DNA of 64,000 bases, from contig JBAXOA010000007.1 of assembly GCA_037133495.1 (NCBI GenBank), forward strand, positions 6,708 through 70,707. The letters run 5' to 3'. This stretch comes from JAAFHB01 sp037133495 (GTDB lineage Bacteria; Bacteroidota; Bacteroidia; Bacteroidales; Prolixibacteraceae). Each line of letters starts with the position of its first letter. The stretch's first letter is position 1. Below, piece after piece: positions 44,872-53,820 of this stretch. The position numbers and the translations under genes are program-made. The notes beneath the pieces were generated by a model. That model was not told the DNA's origin, searched no databases, and was given only the letters and a program-made list of their open reading frames with translations.

Positions 44872-46737
44872 TTATCTGTTTATTATTGAAAAATCATCCA
44901 GAAGAAACTGAGCCGGATTTATCAACGGTTTGTCCTCACCCTCGATTGGCTGACCGGTATCCCCGAGTTGTCGGAAACCTCCTGTCCTGAAGATCAGCCG
45001 GTCTAATTTCAGATCACGCTCTTTTCCCATTTGGGGAATAATTAAAGTTTTACTGTTGACTGTTATTTTGGTTTCTCTGGTTTTCTGATTTTTAGTTACG
45101 TTAAAGGAAAGCCACTTGTCCGCCAGGTAATTGCCTATGAATGTAACTTTTTGATTCACTGTGGCTTTTATTGAACCCTCTTTTGTAAATTGAATGCAAA
45201 GGGAGGGTGATCCGTGCTCATTCTGAATCTCAATTTCCAAATTGGCGTCTGTTTGCAGAGGTTTGATCCTGAATTTTGCTTCTATACTTTCTGAAGCCGG
45301 AAAAAGCCTCATCGCACGTGCATAATCGGTGGGATCACCGTCACGAAGTTCAAGACATTGGTTAAGTCTTTTACCGGGTTCTTTCACGACTCTAACAGGC
45401 GCCCATTTGGGTGAATAAATATTCCAGTTCCGGATAAGCGCACCTGGAATTATATCCTGAAAGTCATCAAGCAAGCTTGAGGCTGGTTCAGCTTTTAAGG
45501 GCAGCGGAATTCTTGACAGCCAGACATCTTCTTTATGGACACTGTAAATCAGCCATATAGCGTTCTTGTCTGCAAAGCTGTGATCTGTTGACCAGGGTGC
45601 TACACCTCTGATATACTGGTACCCAAAATCTTTATATTTTCCGGGATAACGCAGTGGCGGGAATTCTCCATGGATCACACGCATATCTTTAAAATGCTGC
45701 CCATCAATACCGTTAACCATTACGAGCGGAAACCGTTTTTCCCTTTTTGGATCGGGATTATAGGCAAGAATATAATGATTGTCGTTGGTTTGTTGTCCCC
45801 ATACTTTAGCTGCGCCGGCAATTAAAGTGGATGGTAAAACCGGTTCCGACCAACTTTTACCTTCATCGGCGGATTGAGTGACAAATCCCATCTTTGAAAT
45901 TCCTATCCATTGTTGATCCTGTCTCCTGAAAAAACTAAGGGCTTTTCCAAATTTATAGAACCCTTTGTAAGGTGGTGTTTTATCATGCCAGATCATCTTT
46001 CGATCACCCAGAAACATGCCGTAATCCTGTTGTTCCAATAACATATTATTTTCTGTTGCTTCCCGGCAGGCTTCCACAAATGCGCTATCCTCAGAAGTTT
46101 TAAAATAGGGAGGCATTTTTTCCATTGGATGGATCAATGTAAAGACTTTGCCCAACCGGTGATCGGGTAAGATCTCCCTAACTAAAAGTACTGATTTTAA
46201 ATTTTCTGTTACAATACCATCACTGAGCCTGGCAGCACAAAAGGCGAGCATTTTGTCATTTTGAGTATGATAAAAATAGAAGCGGCATGCCCATGCCAAA
46301 TCTCCTGGAAAAAGATCAGCAGGTTTGCTCCATTCAATACCGTCAACGGAAGTTGCGAAAACTACCTTCGAAGGAGGAACATCTTCATCTTTCAGGGTCA
46401 TATTCCAGGCTGCATAAAGCCGGCCCCTCCACTCAGCCAGGTCCATATGATGGGCATAAGTCCAGCCATCGCCATCGGCCAGAAGGGGTGCATCCCGTGT
46501 TGTACGAAGCAATTGTAAGTTTAAAACACCGGGCATTGGCCGAAGACCGCCATCGGGAAGGGCTAAGTTTAACATCTGTTGCTCGTTACCAGAAACCAGA
46601 ATGACGGTATCTGCCGAGGCTTTTATTCCGGGCAGACTTTTATTTTCTCCGGTTTCTTTCCCCTCTCCGGCAACTAAATGTGTTAGGGAAAGTGAAATGA
46701 AGGTGAGCAGTATTATGTGTAGACTACGACAACTCAT
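44872..46737 (-). CDS. Sialidase-like propeller with C-terminal lectin-like domain
   Basis: A 621-residue exported protein (signal peptide 1-24). Residues about 60-430 show BNR-type propeller strands: WTYAHHMDLAEWRGRLYAAW, VVFATSVDGIEWSKPADLFP and GFVTQSADEGKSWSEPVLP. Residues about 435-620 form a beta-sandwich like LamG/DUF1080 (LLDDFQDIIPGALIRNWNIY). Automatic annotation tends to call this type exo-alpha-sialidase, but the sialidase Arg triad and FRIP motif are not seen. Propellers of similar type in plant-gum loci act on rhamnosyl-glucuronic acid ends (GH145, PL27); that alternative fits the rhamnosidase-rich context but is inference. Same strand and 8 bases upstream of the GH29 gene. Confidence 0.6.
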   Translation of the reverse strand: MSCRSLHIILLTFISLSLTHLVAGEGKETGENKSLPGIKASADTVILVSGNEQQMLNLALPDGGLRPMPGVLNLQLLRTTRDAPLLADGDGWTYAHHMDLAEWRGRLYAAWNMTLKDEDVPPSKVVFATSVDGIEWSKPADLFPGDLAWACRFYFYHTQNDKMLAFCAARLSDGIVTENLKSVLLVREILPDHRLGKVFTLIHPMEKMPPYFKTSEDSAFVEACREATENNMLLEQQDYGMFLGDRKMIWHDKTPPYKGFYKFGKALSFFRRQDQQWIGISKMGFVTQSADEGKSWSEPVLPSTLIAGAAKVWGQQTNDNHYILAYNPDPKREKRFPLVMVNGIDGQHFKDMRVIHGEFPPLRYPGKYKDFGYQYIRGVAPWSTDHSFADKNAIWLIYSVHKEDVWLSRIPLPLKAEPASSLLDDFQDIIPGALIRNWNIYSPKWAPVRVVKEPGKRLNQCLELRDGDPTDYARAMRLFPASESIEAKFRIKPLQTDANLEIEIQNEHGSPSLCIQFTKEGSIKATVNQKVTFIGNYLADKWLSFNVTKNQKTRETKITVNSKTLIIPQMGKERDLKLDRLIFRTGGFRQLGDTGQPIEGEDKPLINPAQFLLDDFSIINR

Positions 46738-46763
46738 GAGTCCGGATTCTTAATTTTTTATTG

Positions 46764-46804
46764 ACCATTGATAATTAACCATTGATAATTGACCATTTAT
46801 TATT
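46764..46804. repeat. Short tandem repeat, 14-base period
   Basis: ACCATTGATAATT occurs at 46764-46776 and 46778-46790, with a degenerate third unit running into the stop of the GH106 gene. Units of this type are common spacer repeats in Bacteroidetes. Confidence 0.75.
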
Positions 46805-49800
46805 TCTCTATTATCCGTACAGGACCGATGAGGCCTGATTTAATCAATTCGGAATCTTTTTTAAAGAATTTCGATGTAGTAAAAGTATACCGGCCTGAAG
46901 TTCTGGGTTGATTTTTCGAAAGCCATTCCGGCCATTGGTTATTTTTCACCCCGTCATCTGGAAACTGTTCATCCCCGATCAGTCTGTTTGGCCAAAGGTT
47001 AGCTACCTCAATATCTATCTGATTGATACCCGGATGGGTAGCATCCGATATTTTTAGTTGATACGGAGCTGTCCAAACAACGCCCATGTCTTTGCCATTT
47101 ACTCGTATTCGTGCCAGATTATTCACTTCCCCAAGATCGAGGTACATTGCTTTATTTTTATCGGATACCATTTTATCCGTTAATTGAATAGTTGTGTGAT
47201 AGTTGGCTATACCCGAATAATATTTAATTCCTTCCTCCGGTCTTTTCGTCCAGTCGGTTAATTTATCAAATAAAATATTTTTGGGACCGCCCCATTTAGG
47301 ATTAAAGGAAACATTCCAGGGTTGATTCACTTCCAATAAAACTGTTGGTTGTTTGAAATTAAGATCTTTTGATGCTTTTGGAGTTGGAGTGATCACTTTT
47401 TTATCAAAAACAATAAAAAAACTTTGATAGGATTCGAATTGAAGGGAAAGCTTTATCTGGCCGTTCTGCCTTGAAAAATCCGGAAGCGTGCGAATTTCGC
47501 CGGTTAGCGGATTCCATAATTCAGGAGCTCCTTCATCGATGCGAAAAGTACAGGATGAATTAACAAGTTCATTTGTTTTATTTGAAACAAAATAGATATC
47601 TCTTTCTTTTTGAGTGTGATGAGTATATCGTATGGGGCCTGTAGATTCAAAATCCGGCTGAACGCTCATCTTTTTCAGTAAATCGGTTGTCACTTTATAG
47701 TCAGGGTATAATTCCGGCAGTTTAACAGATGAAAACGCTCCTCCCCAATAAATTTTACCTTTTTCGACAATTTGCTCAGAAATTTCGGATGGAGGGGTGG
47801 TTTTTCCCCAGAGTGATAATGCTTTGGCGGCTACCAATTGATCACAAGCGGGGTAATTTACCAGACTTGGAGACTTTTTTGGTGGGTTGCCAATAATGAA
47901 AGCACCCGCTTTCACGAGGGATTCGATTTTTTCCAGCAACGCTGGAGTCATGGTTTCGGCGGCCGGCAAAACCAGCAAACGATATGCTGCTCCGCTTGGA
48001 AAGATGATTCGCTGGTCAGCAACGCCGGCTGTCAACAATTGTGATGGTGAACATCCGTCAAAATTATATTCTCTGCGGTCGGGCAGCATTTCATCTCCTG
48101 TCAGCGCCGAGAATGGAGCCCGAAAAACATGAGGTGCACCCTCTGGAGTCAGGTAAAGAATGTCGGCTTCTGTTCTTCCTTGCTGCAGAATATACTGGCA
48201 GCGCGTGATGTATTGATGATAGCCGTCAGCCATTGGCCACCATGTCTGACTCCGGTCCCAGTGCACGCCATAAGGACCCATTGTCATCCCCGGTTTCAGA
48301 CTGTCATCGAGGAACTGATGTTGAAAGGTGTGGTAAACAAATTTGTTTATCCCTGTTGCAAAAGCCCAGTCGCCTTGGTTTTTCATTGAGCCGGGATACT
48401 GTTTCCAGGCATCGTTAGCTGCGGTAAACGCCTCTGCAGCAACAACCGATGCCCCGTTAATATGCGCGATTGACGCGGCTTGGATGCAACTGAAAGACGA
48501 GTTGAAACCATATCCTTTACTCCAGAACTCGCACATTGGTACGTCAGCAACAGCTCCCAGTTCCATGTCAGCTGTTGGGTTCATGTCGTACGGTTCGATC
48601 GAAAAGCCAAGATTATATTTTTGTCCGTATTTTTTAAGGTGGATAGCATGGTATTCAATCACCATTTCCTGTGCGGTTTGGCGTAAATCCCACAGAAAAC
48701 GTTCACTTTTTTCAAGACTTTCAACAACTAATCCGGAATATACGGGATAGAACAGGAGGGGATCGTAACCTCTTCTTTTCCTGAACTCTTCCCGGAATTT
48801 TCCGGTCCAGTTTTGTGCCCCCATTTCCCAGCTGTCCATATGAAGCATTTTTAAACCTCCCTGCAAGTGAGGATCGGGAATGCCAATTTTTTTGAACAGT
48901 TTTCCGGTGAAATTTGCCATATGAGCATCGATAGCTACTGTATCGAATTTGTCGGCTTCAAAACCCAATCCAGGTATTGGGGCAGGTCTTGTGACTGCTC
49001 CGTTATTCCGGCTTCCTAACCGCAGGATTGTCCATTTTCCTTCTGGAACCTTCCAATCCAGTGTCCCATCCGGCTTTAATAAACCGGTGATATTAATTAT
49101 TTTTGCCGGTGAAATTACAGCTTCTTTTGTTGGTTCATTGTATTTTGCAAGAGAAGGTAAAAATTGTTTGACGCCAACCTTTGAGGTATATGGTGCCCGG
49201 TAGTAGAGTGCTTTTTCATCGATATCTTCAATTTTATAATCGGTTGCAGGAGTTGGAAATGCCAGAACAGCAACATCTTCATAATAATCTTTCCAGCGTT
49301 TTTTAAGTTCAGGAGTAAAGCCGCCTTCTCCAAAATAGGGCTGTTTGGGTTCCGGTTTGGGAAGTGAAATTGTTTTTTGATCGCCTCCGGTTACCTGTAC
49401 ACTTGCTGACACCAGATGCTGCATCGATGCTTTACCTTCTACCCAGGGGCCGCCACTGCCTGACCAGCCGGGGCCGACACCAAGCGAAATAGTGATTCCA
49501 AGTCTCTCTGCCTCACGAACTGCATGCCGGAATATATCCTGCCACTCCTCGCTCAAAAAGTCGACTTTTCCACGAGGAACACCAACATTTACCTCCAGAA
49601 AAAGTACATTGCCAATACCTGCCGCTTTCATTGACTCTAAATCAGCTGAAATAGCCGTTTTTGATAGATTACCATCCATGAAATACCAGTAAACTCCTGG
49701 CCGGGCAGCATCTGGCGGATTTAGGAATCCTTTTTTCAAATCGGTACGCTGTTCCTCGCTTTTTGGTACTGTGGCATAGCAGGCCGACCCGACACTGAGG

Positions 49801-49838
49801 GCGAGTATAATGAATAATATTATTTTAAAACGGTTCAT
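46800..49838 (-). CDS. GH106-family exported alpha-L-rhamnosidase
   Basis: A 1012-residue exported protein with an N-terminal signal (about 1-22). FLNPPDAARPGVYWYFMDGN and AISADLESMKAAGIGNVLFL start the GH106 barrel, followed by SLGVGPGWSGSGGPWVEG. Middle and C-terminal domains follow, with ELWNPLTGEIRTLPDF, VNNLARIRVNGKDMGVVW and VANLWPNRLIGDEQFPDDGV; the last two match blocks in the 976-residue GH106 copy. It should act on terminal alpha-L-rhamnose or a related sugar in the periplasm. It lies 28 bases after the SGNH gene and probably belongs to the same transcript. Confidence 0.87.
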   Translation of the reverse strand: MNRFKIILFIILALSVGSACYATVPKSEEQRTDLKKGFLNPPDAARPGVYWYFMDGNLSKTAISADLESMKAAGIGNVLFLEVNVGVPRGKVDFLSEEWQDIFRHAVREAERLGITISLGVGPGWSGSGGPWVEGKASMQHLVSASVQVTGGDQKTISLPKPEPKQPYFGEGGFTPELKKRWKDYYEDVAVLAFPTPATDYKIEDIDEKALYYRAPYTSKVGVKQFLPSLAKYNEPTKEAVISPAKIINITGLLKPDGTLDWKVPEGKWTILRLGSRNNGAVTRPAPIPGLGFEADKFDTVAIDAHMANFTGKLFKKIGIPDPHLQGGLKMLHMDSWEMGAQNWTGKFREEFRKRRGYDPLLFYPVYSGLVVESLEKSERFLWDLRQTAQEMVIEYHAIHLKKYGQKYNLGFSIEPYDMNPTADMELGAVADVPMCEFWSKGYGFNSSFSCIQAASIAHINGASVVAAEAFTAANDAWKQYPGSMKNQGDWAFATGINKFVYHTFQHQFLDDSLKPGMTMGPYGVHWDRSQTWWPMADGYHQYITRCQYILQQGRTEADILYLTPEGAPHVFRAPFSALTGDEMLPDRREYNFDGCSPSQLLTAGVADQRIIFPSGAAYRLLVLPAAETMTPALLEKIESLVKAGAFIIGNPPKKSPSLVNYPACDQLVAAKALSLWGKTTPPSEISEQIVEKGKIYWGGAFSSVKLPELYPDYKVTTDLLKKMSVQPDFESTGPIRYTHHTQKERDIYFVSNKTNELVNSSCTFRIDEGAPELWNPLTGEIRTLPDFSRQNGQIKLSLQFESYQSFFIVFDKKVITPTPKASKDLNFKQPTVLLEVNQPWNVSFNPKWGGPKNILFDKLTDWTKRPEEGIKYYSGIANYHTTIQLTDKMVSDKNKAMYLDLGEVNNLARIRVNGKDMGVVWTAPYQLKISDATHPGINQIDIEVANLWPNRLIGDEQFPDDGVKNNQWPEWLSKNQPRTSGRYTFTTSKFFKKDSELIKSGLIGPVRIIEK

Positions 49839-49866
49839 AATATGCTTATTTAAAGATGTTTATTTG

Positions 49867-50580
49867 TTAAAACCACTTCATGAGCTCTTTGACTATCAGT
49901 TCATGTCCTTGTTTGTTGGGATGATTTACCTGAGACATGTATTGGCTTAATTGCTCTTTATCCGGATAGAGGAACTCAAACGCTTTATAACTATCAACAA
50001 GTCCAATCTGGTTTTCTTCAGCTAATTTACATATTTGATTAGTATGTTTCTTCAATTCGTTTGAAGGATCAGCAAAATTGACACTTTGATCAGGTGACGG
50101 AGTAAACAGAATTATTTTTATTCCCTGTTTTTTTGCCATTTTTATCATCTTTTCCCAAGCTATCCGTGCTTTATCCAAGCCTGCACCACGATCATTCAAT
50201 GCGTAATCTATCAGGATCAGATCGGGTCGAAGCGTTAGAACCTCGCGTTTAAAACGGGCAGCACCTCGAATAGAATTTTCGCCTCCAATCGCGGTAACGA
50301 TCACATTTACTAAAGCTAAGGGATAGGCCGTTTTCAAGTTTTTCAGAAATAAATTAGGATATGCCTCTGTCGTATTGACAATGGGTGTTTTAAAATATCC
50401 CGCCGGAACACTATGTCCATGAAACACAATGTTAATCGTTCGGTTTTTTGGCCATTCTTTTTGTAATTCTAACTTTAAATCAGTCAGGTAGTTAGTTGGA
50501 TTTGCAATATTGCTGCCATTTGGCTGACTGTAAGCTGTCCAGGCGAATAACAGTAAACTAAAAAGAAGAAGTTTTTTCAT
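49867..50580 (-). CDS. SGNH/GDSL-family hydrolase
   Basis: A 237-residue exported protein with a signal peptide (1-18). Block I is HGHSVPAG with Ser57 as nucleophile (the usual GDS is GHS). Block III is ALND (127-130), and block V is NHPNKQGH with His220. The Asp normally three residues before this His is Gln217, so the catalytic triad may be rearranged. SGNH enzymes of this kind remove acetyl or acyl groups from glycans. Position between the WbsX-like and GH106 genes suggests deacylation ahead of rhamnose removal. Confidence 0.82.
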   Translation of the reverse strand: MKKLLLFSLLLFAWTAYSQPNGSNIANPTNYLTDLKLELQKEWPKNRTINIVFHGHSVPAGYFKTPIVNTTEAYPNLFLKNLKTAYPLALVNVIVTAIGGENSIRGAARFKREVLTLRPDLILIDYALNDRGAGLDKARIAWEKMIKMAKKQGIKIILFTPSPDQSVNFADPSNELKKHTNQICKLAEENQIGLVDSYKAFEFLYPDKEQLSQYMSQVNHPNKQGHELIVKELMKWF

Positions 50581-50623
50581 ACAATACTTGTTTGGAAATC
50601 AGATGTATTTTGGTAAATATCAG

Positions 50624-51835
50624 CTATTTAAATACACTCTTAACAGCCTCAAGATATCCGAATTTATTCTTGATATCAGGTTCCAGGTAGCTGCCTTCTG
50701 TCCATTCGTTCCAGCAATTAATATTCATTATTCTCGGCCCGTCTGCATCTGCAAGTAGTTTATCCTTTGTCATCTGTAAGGCTGTTTTAAAGTTTTCAGG
50801 AGTATTATTCCCGATTGTATACGTAAAGGGATAGCCATAATTTCCCCATTCCGATTTCAGGTCACAGCGTGGACTAGGATCCCATCCCATTGAAACATTT
50901 GGATAGTAAGGTACTTTATATTCCGACCTGGCTTTATCCCAATAGCTAAAGTACTCATCGCGCGTTTTGTTGAAATCGGTTTGCCGGTCGGGCAAGCCCA
51001 CATGATGAACCCAGACATAAGAAGTTGCCGAATCAAAACCCAGCATTTTAATTAATTCAGGATAGCTGGCAGGAATTTTTTCTACAGGAAGAATGGGTCT
51101 TCCCCATGCAACCAGATTCCAGTGAACGCCTTTAAGTCCCGCAGCAACAGCCTTGTCATTCAATCGTTTCATTGCACTTTTGGTTGCTTCTATGGTACCG
51201 AATATTTCCATAAATTTCTGTATGTCATAGATGGAAAAATAAGCTTTTCCATCTATTTTCCAGTAACCTGGACGGGTAAAATATTGGGAAACGAGGATAT
51301 CACAGATTTCATCGTATCGTTTTGGTGACATTTTGGCCGGATAAATTAATTTTTGAGCTGCGCCACGGGTATAGGGATGAATGTCATTCCAGTCGTGGTT
51401 GGCCCACATCAATGCAAATTTGATTTTATCAACATTTTTCGCCTTCAAAAATCCAGCATCCAGACATTGGTTCAGAAACGGACCATCCTCATACATGTAC
51501 CAGTCAAAGATAAAACAATCGACCCCGTATTCCGAGGCGGTTCTAATCTTTTGCTCCATCACCTTCGGATCCTTCTCATCAGTATACCCCCATAGCGGAA
51601 CCTTTGGCTGATCATGTCCGGGAAATCTGGGTTGCGCTGCTTTTATTAGTTCCCATTCTGACCAGTCTTTCCCTTTGTTTTTTATATTTCTCGCATCATT
51701 AGTATGGTAATTTGGAAAATAGTAAGCCGCGACAGTGATTTTTCCTGAATTACTATTTTCTTTTGAAGTTTTTCCGGCTTTTATAGTATTGAACAAAAAA
51801 CAGACTGCAAGTACAAGAAATATTTTTTTTACCAT
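50624..51835 (-). CDS. GH99/WbsX-like exported protein
   Basis: A 403-residue exported protein (signal peptide about 1-21). Residues about 30-400 match the WbsX/GH99-like TIM barrel: VAAYYFPNYHTNDARN, GVDCFIFDWYMYEDGPFLNQ, KFALMWANHDWND and the terminal NINCWNEWTEGSYLEPD. WbsX was named from O-antigen clusters, but exported members in PULs are likely endo-acting glycosidases; this is inference. Its first 7 bases overlap the end of the beta-helix gene, a translational-coupling arrangement. Confidence 0.83.
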   Translation of the reverse strand: MVKKIFLVLAVCFLFNTIKAGKTSKENSNSGKITVAAYYFPNYHTNDARNIKNKGKDWSEWELIKAAQPRFPGHDQPKVPLWGYTDEKDPKVMEQKIRTASEYGVDCFIFDWYMYEDGPFLNQCLDAGFLKAKNVDKIKFALMWANHDWNDIHPYTRGAAQKLIYPAKMSPKRYDEICDILVSQYFTRPGYWKIDGKAYFSIYDIQKFMEIFGTIEATKSAMKRLNDKAVAAGLKGVHWNLVAWGRPILPVEKIPASYPELIKMLGFDSATSYVWVHHVGLPDRQTDFNKTRDEYFSYWDKARSEYKVPYYPNVSMGWDPSPRCDLKSEWGNYGYPFTYTIGNNTPENFKTALQMTKDKLLADADGPRIMNINCWNEWTEGSYLEPDIKNKFGYLEAVKSVFK

Positions 51836-53721
51836 ACTTTAATCACTTGTTGACCTTCCTTCATACCTTCAAAAGGACCGACGAAAGGATTGGTTTCGGA
51901 ACGTTTATTTCCAAAATAATCAGTATTTATTTTCAACGGGGTTCCATCCGGATTTTCGAACGATGCATTTGGGACGATTGCTTTACCCAATAATTCAGTT
52001 GTCACCAATTGCGTTTTTAATTTTCTGAAGGAGTCATCAACATTGATATGTAAAAAAACTTCTTCTCCTTTTTCTTCAATTGTCACGTTTGGATCGAAAG
52101 ATTTGTTCTCAAATGCATTCACCTCTTTATTATAGGGTGTGGCTCCGTTGAAGTAAATATTTGATGCGATCCAAACCGGCATTTTACTGTCGTTATATCT
52201 TGCCAGACCTGTGGGTTCTTTGGATATTTTTGCTGCTTTAACTGTCGCGAAGATATTATTGTAAAACCTGTGATCTCGGCCAAAAAATGTGATTAAACCG
52301 GCTACCCAGGTGGAATGAGGTAAGTGATATGGAGTAAAGCGCCCGCCATCGACCCAATGGGCTATGTTACCAGTAAAGAGATTGTGAACTGTTGCCACTC
52401 CCTCAGAACATTCCAGCAGTGGAGTAGGAGCCAGCATAATGTTATTGTCAATTAAGATCGGACCATGGTCAACCTCAGTAAAAAGATCCTGATTGTTATG
52501 ATACATCAGATTGGACGAAATACGTGTGCCTTGGGCCATCCAATCCATCCAAAGCCCTAAGCTGCAATTATGAATGCGGTTGCTTTTGATGAGCATATCA
52601 ATTGAAGCATGTATTTTTATTCCAGCCATTTCAGCGCCGGTAAACTGTCGCTTCACATGAATATTATAGATGTGATTATTTGTAATCTGACTAAAAACAG
52701 CGCCTAAACTTCCACAAATACCGGTTTGTTCACAATTGAAAATGGTATTGTTGCGAATGATATGCGAACCAATGTTTTCTTTGTTCCATCCGATCTTTAA
52801 GGCTCTGAAAACCACTTCTATATAATGTATTGCGCCATCTTTTTTCATGTCGGCTAACCAGACATTATGACCTGTGGCTTTCTCTTTTCCAAGTGAAATA
52901 CCCGAACATTTAGAGTCACTGATCACATTATTTTCGATAATCCAGCCCTTACTCCAATGAGGTCCGATCATCCCGATTTGTTCGGCAGTGGGAGCAGCCC
53001 ACTGGGTAGCAGCCTGACTGATTTTGAAACCCCGGAGTGTGATATAATTCAAGCCTGTTTTTTCAGGAAAGAAGCAAGCCGGACGTGCATTGATTTCCAC
53101 CAATTCCTTATTTGGATCAGAGCCATGAAAATTTGCCCATATTGTGGTCGATTCTTTGGCGCTTTCGGTGTACCAGGTATAGGTTGATCCAATTGAATCC
53201 ACAGCGGATTTCAAAGGTTTTGGATTCATTACCTTGTCTAAATTTTCTACCTCATAGAAAGATTTTCCGTTGAGATATACTTCACCGGTATGGTGAATTC
53301 TCCCTTTGTCGGTAAACCAGTCACCCCAGATTGAATCCTGATACGGATTATATTTTCCGAAAAAAGCATTGGGAATGGTCACTTTCCAGACACCGTTTTC
53401 TGCCGGCTGCCAGGTTTTAATGATCTCCGAACCTTTTATAGCCACAATTTCATCTTTAGCAGCTTGATATACAATTCTATGGTTCTCATCCGTTCCTCCG
53501 TTTTCCGGGATAACATACTCCCGGTAGGTTCCGGCATGAACAGTTACAATATCGTCTGCCTTAGCAATACGTGCAGCGGCTGAAATTGTTTGGAACGGTT
53601 TCTTAATTGAACCATCATTCGAATCGTTACCCGATACAGCAACATGGTATTCGCGGATTCCACTTGAACAGCTGATAAAGAATACCAATAACACAGAGGA
53701 AATAATTTTAAATTTTTTCAT
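51829..53721 (-). CDS. Right-handed beta-helix lipoprotein
   Basis: I place the start at Met21 of the longest frame, since MKKFKIISSVLLVFFISCSS is then a clean lipoprotein signal (Cys18). The 630-residue protein begins with YHVAVSGNDSNDGSIKKPFQ and ISAAARIAKADDIVTVHAGTYRE, the DUF1565-type start of parallel beta-helix proteins. It continues with beta-helix rungs such as GWIIENNVISDSKCSGISLG and NRIHNCSLGLWMDW. Proteins with this fold include polysaccharide lyases and GH141-type enzymes; no family-specific catalytic residues can be confirmed. It is the first gene of the minus-strand locus on this side and is divergent from prfC by 99 bases. Confidence 0.75.
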   Translation of the reverse strand: MKKFKIISSVLLVFFISCSSGIREYHVAVSGNDSNDGSIKKPFQTISAAARIAKADDIVTVHAGTYREYVIPENGGTDENHRIVYQAAKDEIVAIKGSEIIKTWQPAENGVWKVTIPNAFFGKYNPYQDSIWGDWFTDKGRIHHTGEVYLNGKSFYEVENLDKVMNPKPLKSAVDSIGSTYTWYTESAKESTTIWANFHGSDPNKELVEINARPACFFPEKTGLNYITLRGFKISQAATQWAAPTAEQIGMIGPHWSKGWIIENNVISDSKCSGISLGKEKATGHNVWLADMKKDGAIHYIEVVFRALKIGWNKENIGSHIIRNNTIFNCEQTGICGSLGAVFSQITNNHIYNIHVKRQFTGAEMAGIKIHASIDMLIKSNRIHNCSLGLWMDWMAQGTRISSNLMYHNNQDLFTEVDHGPILIDNNIMLAPTPLLECSEGVATVHNLFTGNIAHWVDGGRFTPYHLPHSTWVAGLITFFGRDHRFYNNIFATVKAAKISKEPTGLARYNDSKMPVWIASNIYFNGATPYNKEVNAFENKSFDPNVTIEEKGEEVFLHINVDDSFRKLKTQLVTTELLGKAIVPNASFENPDGTPLKINTDYFGNKRSETNPFVGPFEGMKEGQQVIKVW

Positions 53722-53769
53722 ATGAAGTAGTTTGGAAGCATTTTTCTGTGTGCAATATATTAATATATT

Positions 53770-53781
53770 ATGAGATCTCAT
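53770..53781. promoter_or_regulatory. 12-bp palindrome in the prfC/beta-helix divergent spacer
   Basis: ATGAGATCTCAT is a perfect palindrome in the 99-base spacer between two divergent genes. TAAGTTTG at 53796-53803 fits a -7 box for prfC on the plus strand. A binding site is possible, but length alone does not make it significant. Confidence 0.3.
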
Positions 53782-53820
53782 TCATTATTTTGAGCTAAGT
53801 TTGCATCCTCAATATTTGTT

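Noticed and set aside
48343..48750. A 135-codon plus-strand frame inside the second GH106 gene
   Set aside because: Same reason: antisense shadow of a well-supported gene, no recognisable product.
51829..53781. Longer start for the beta-helix lipoprotein (650 codons)
   Set aside because: The extra 20 residues precede a clean lipoprotein signal and would spoil it.
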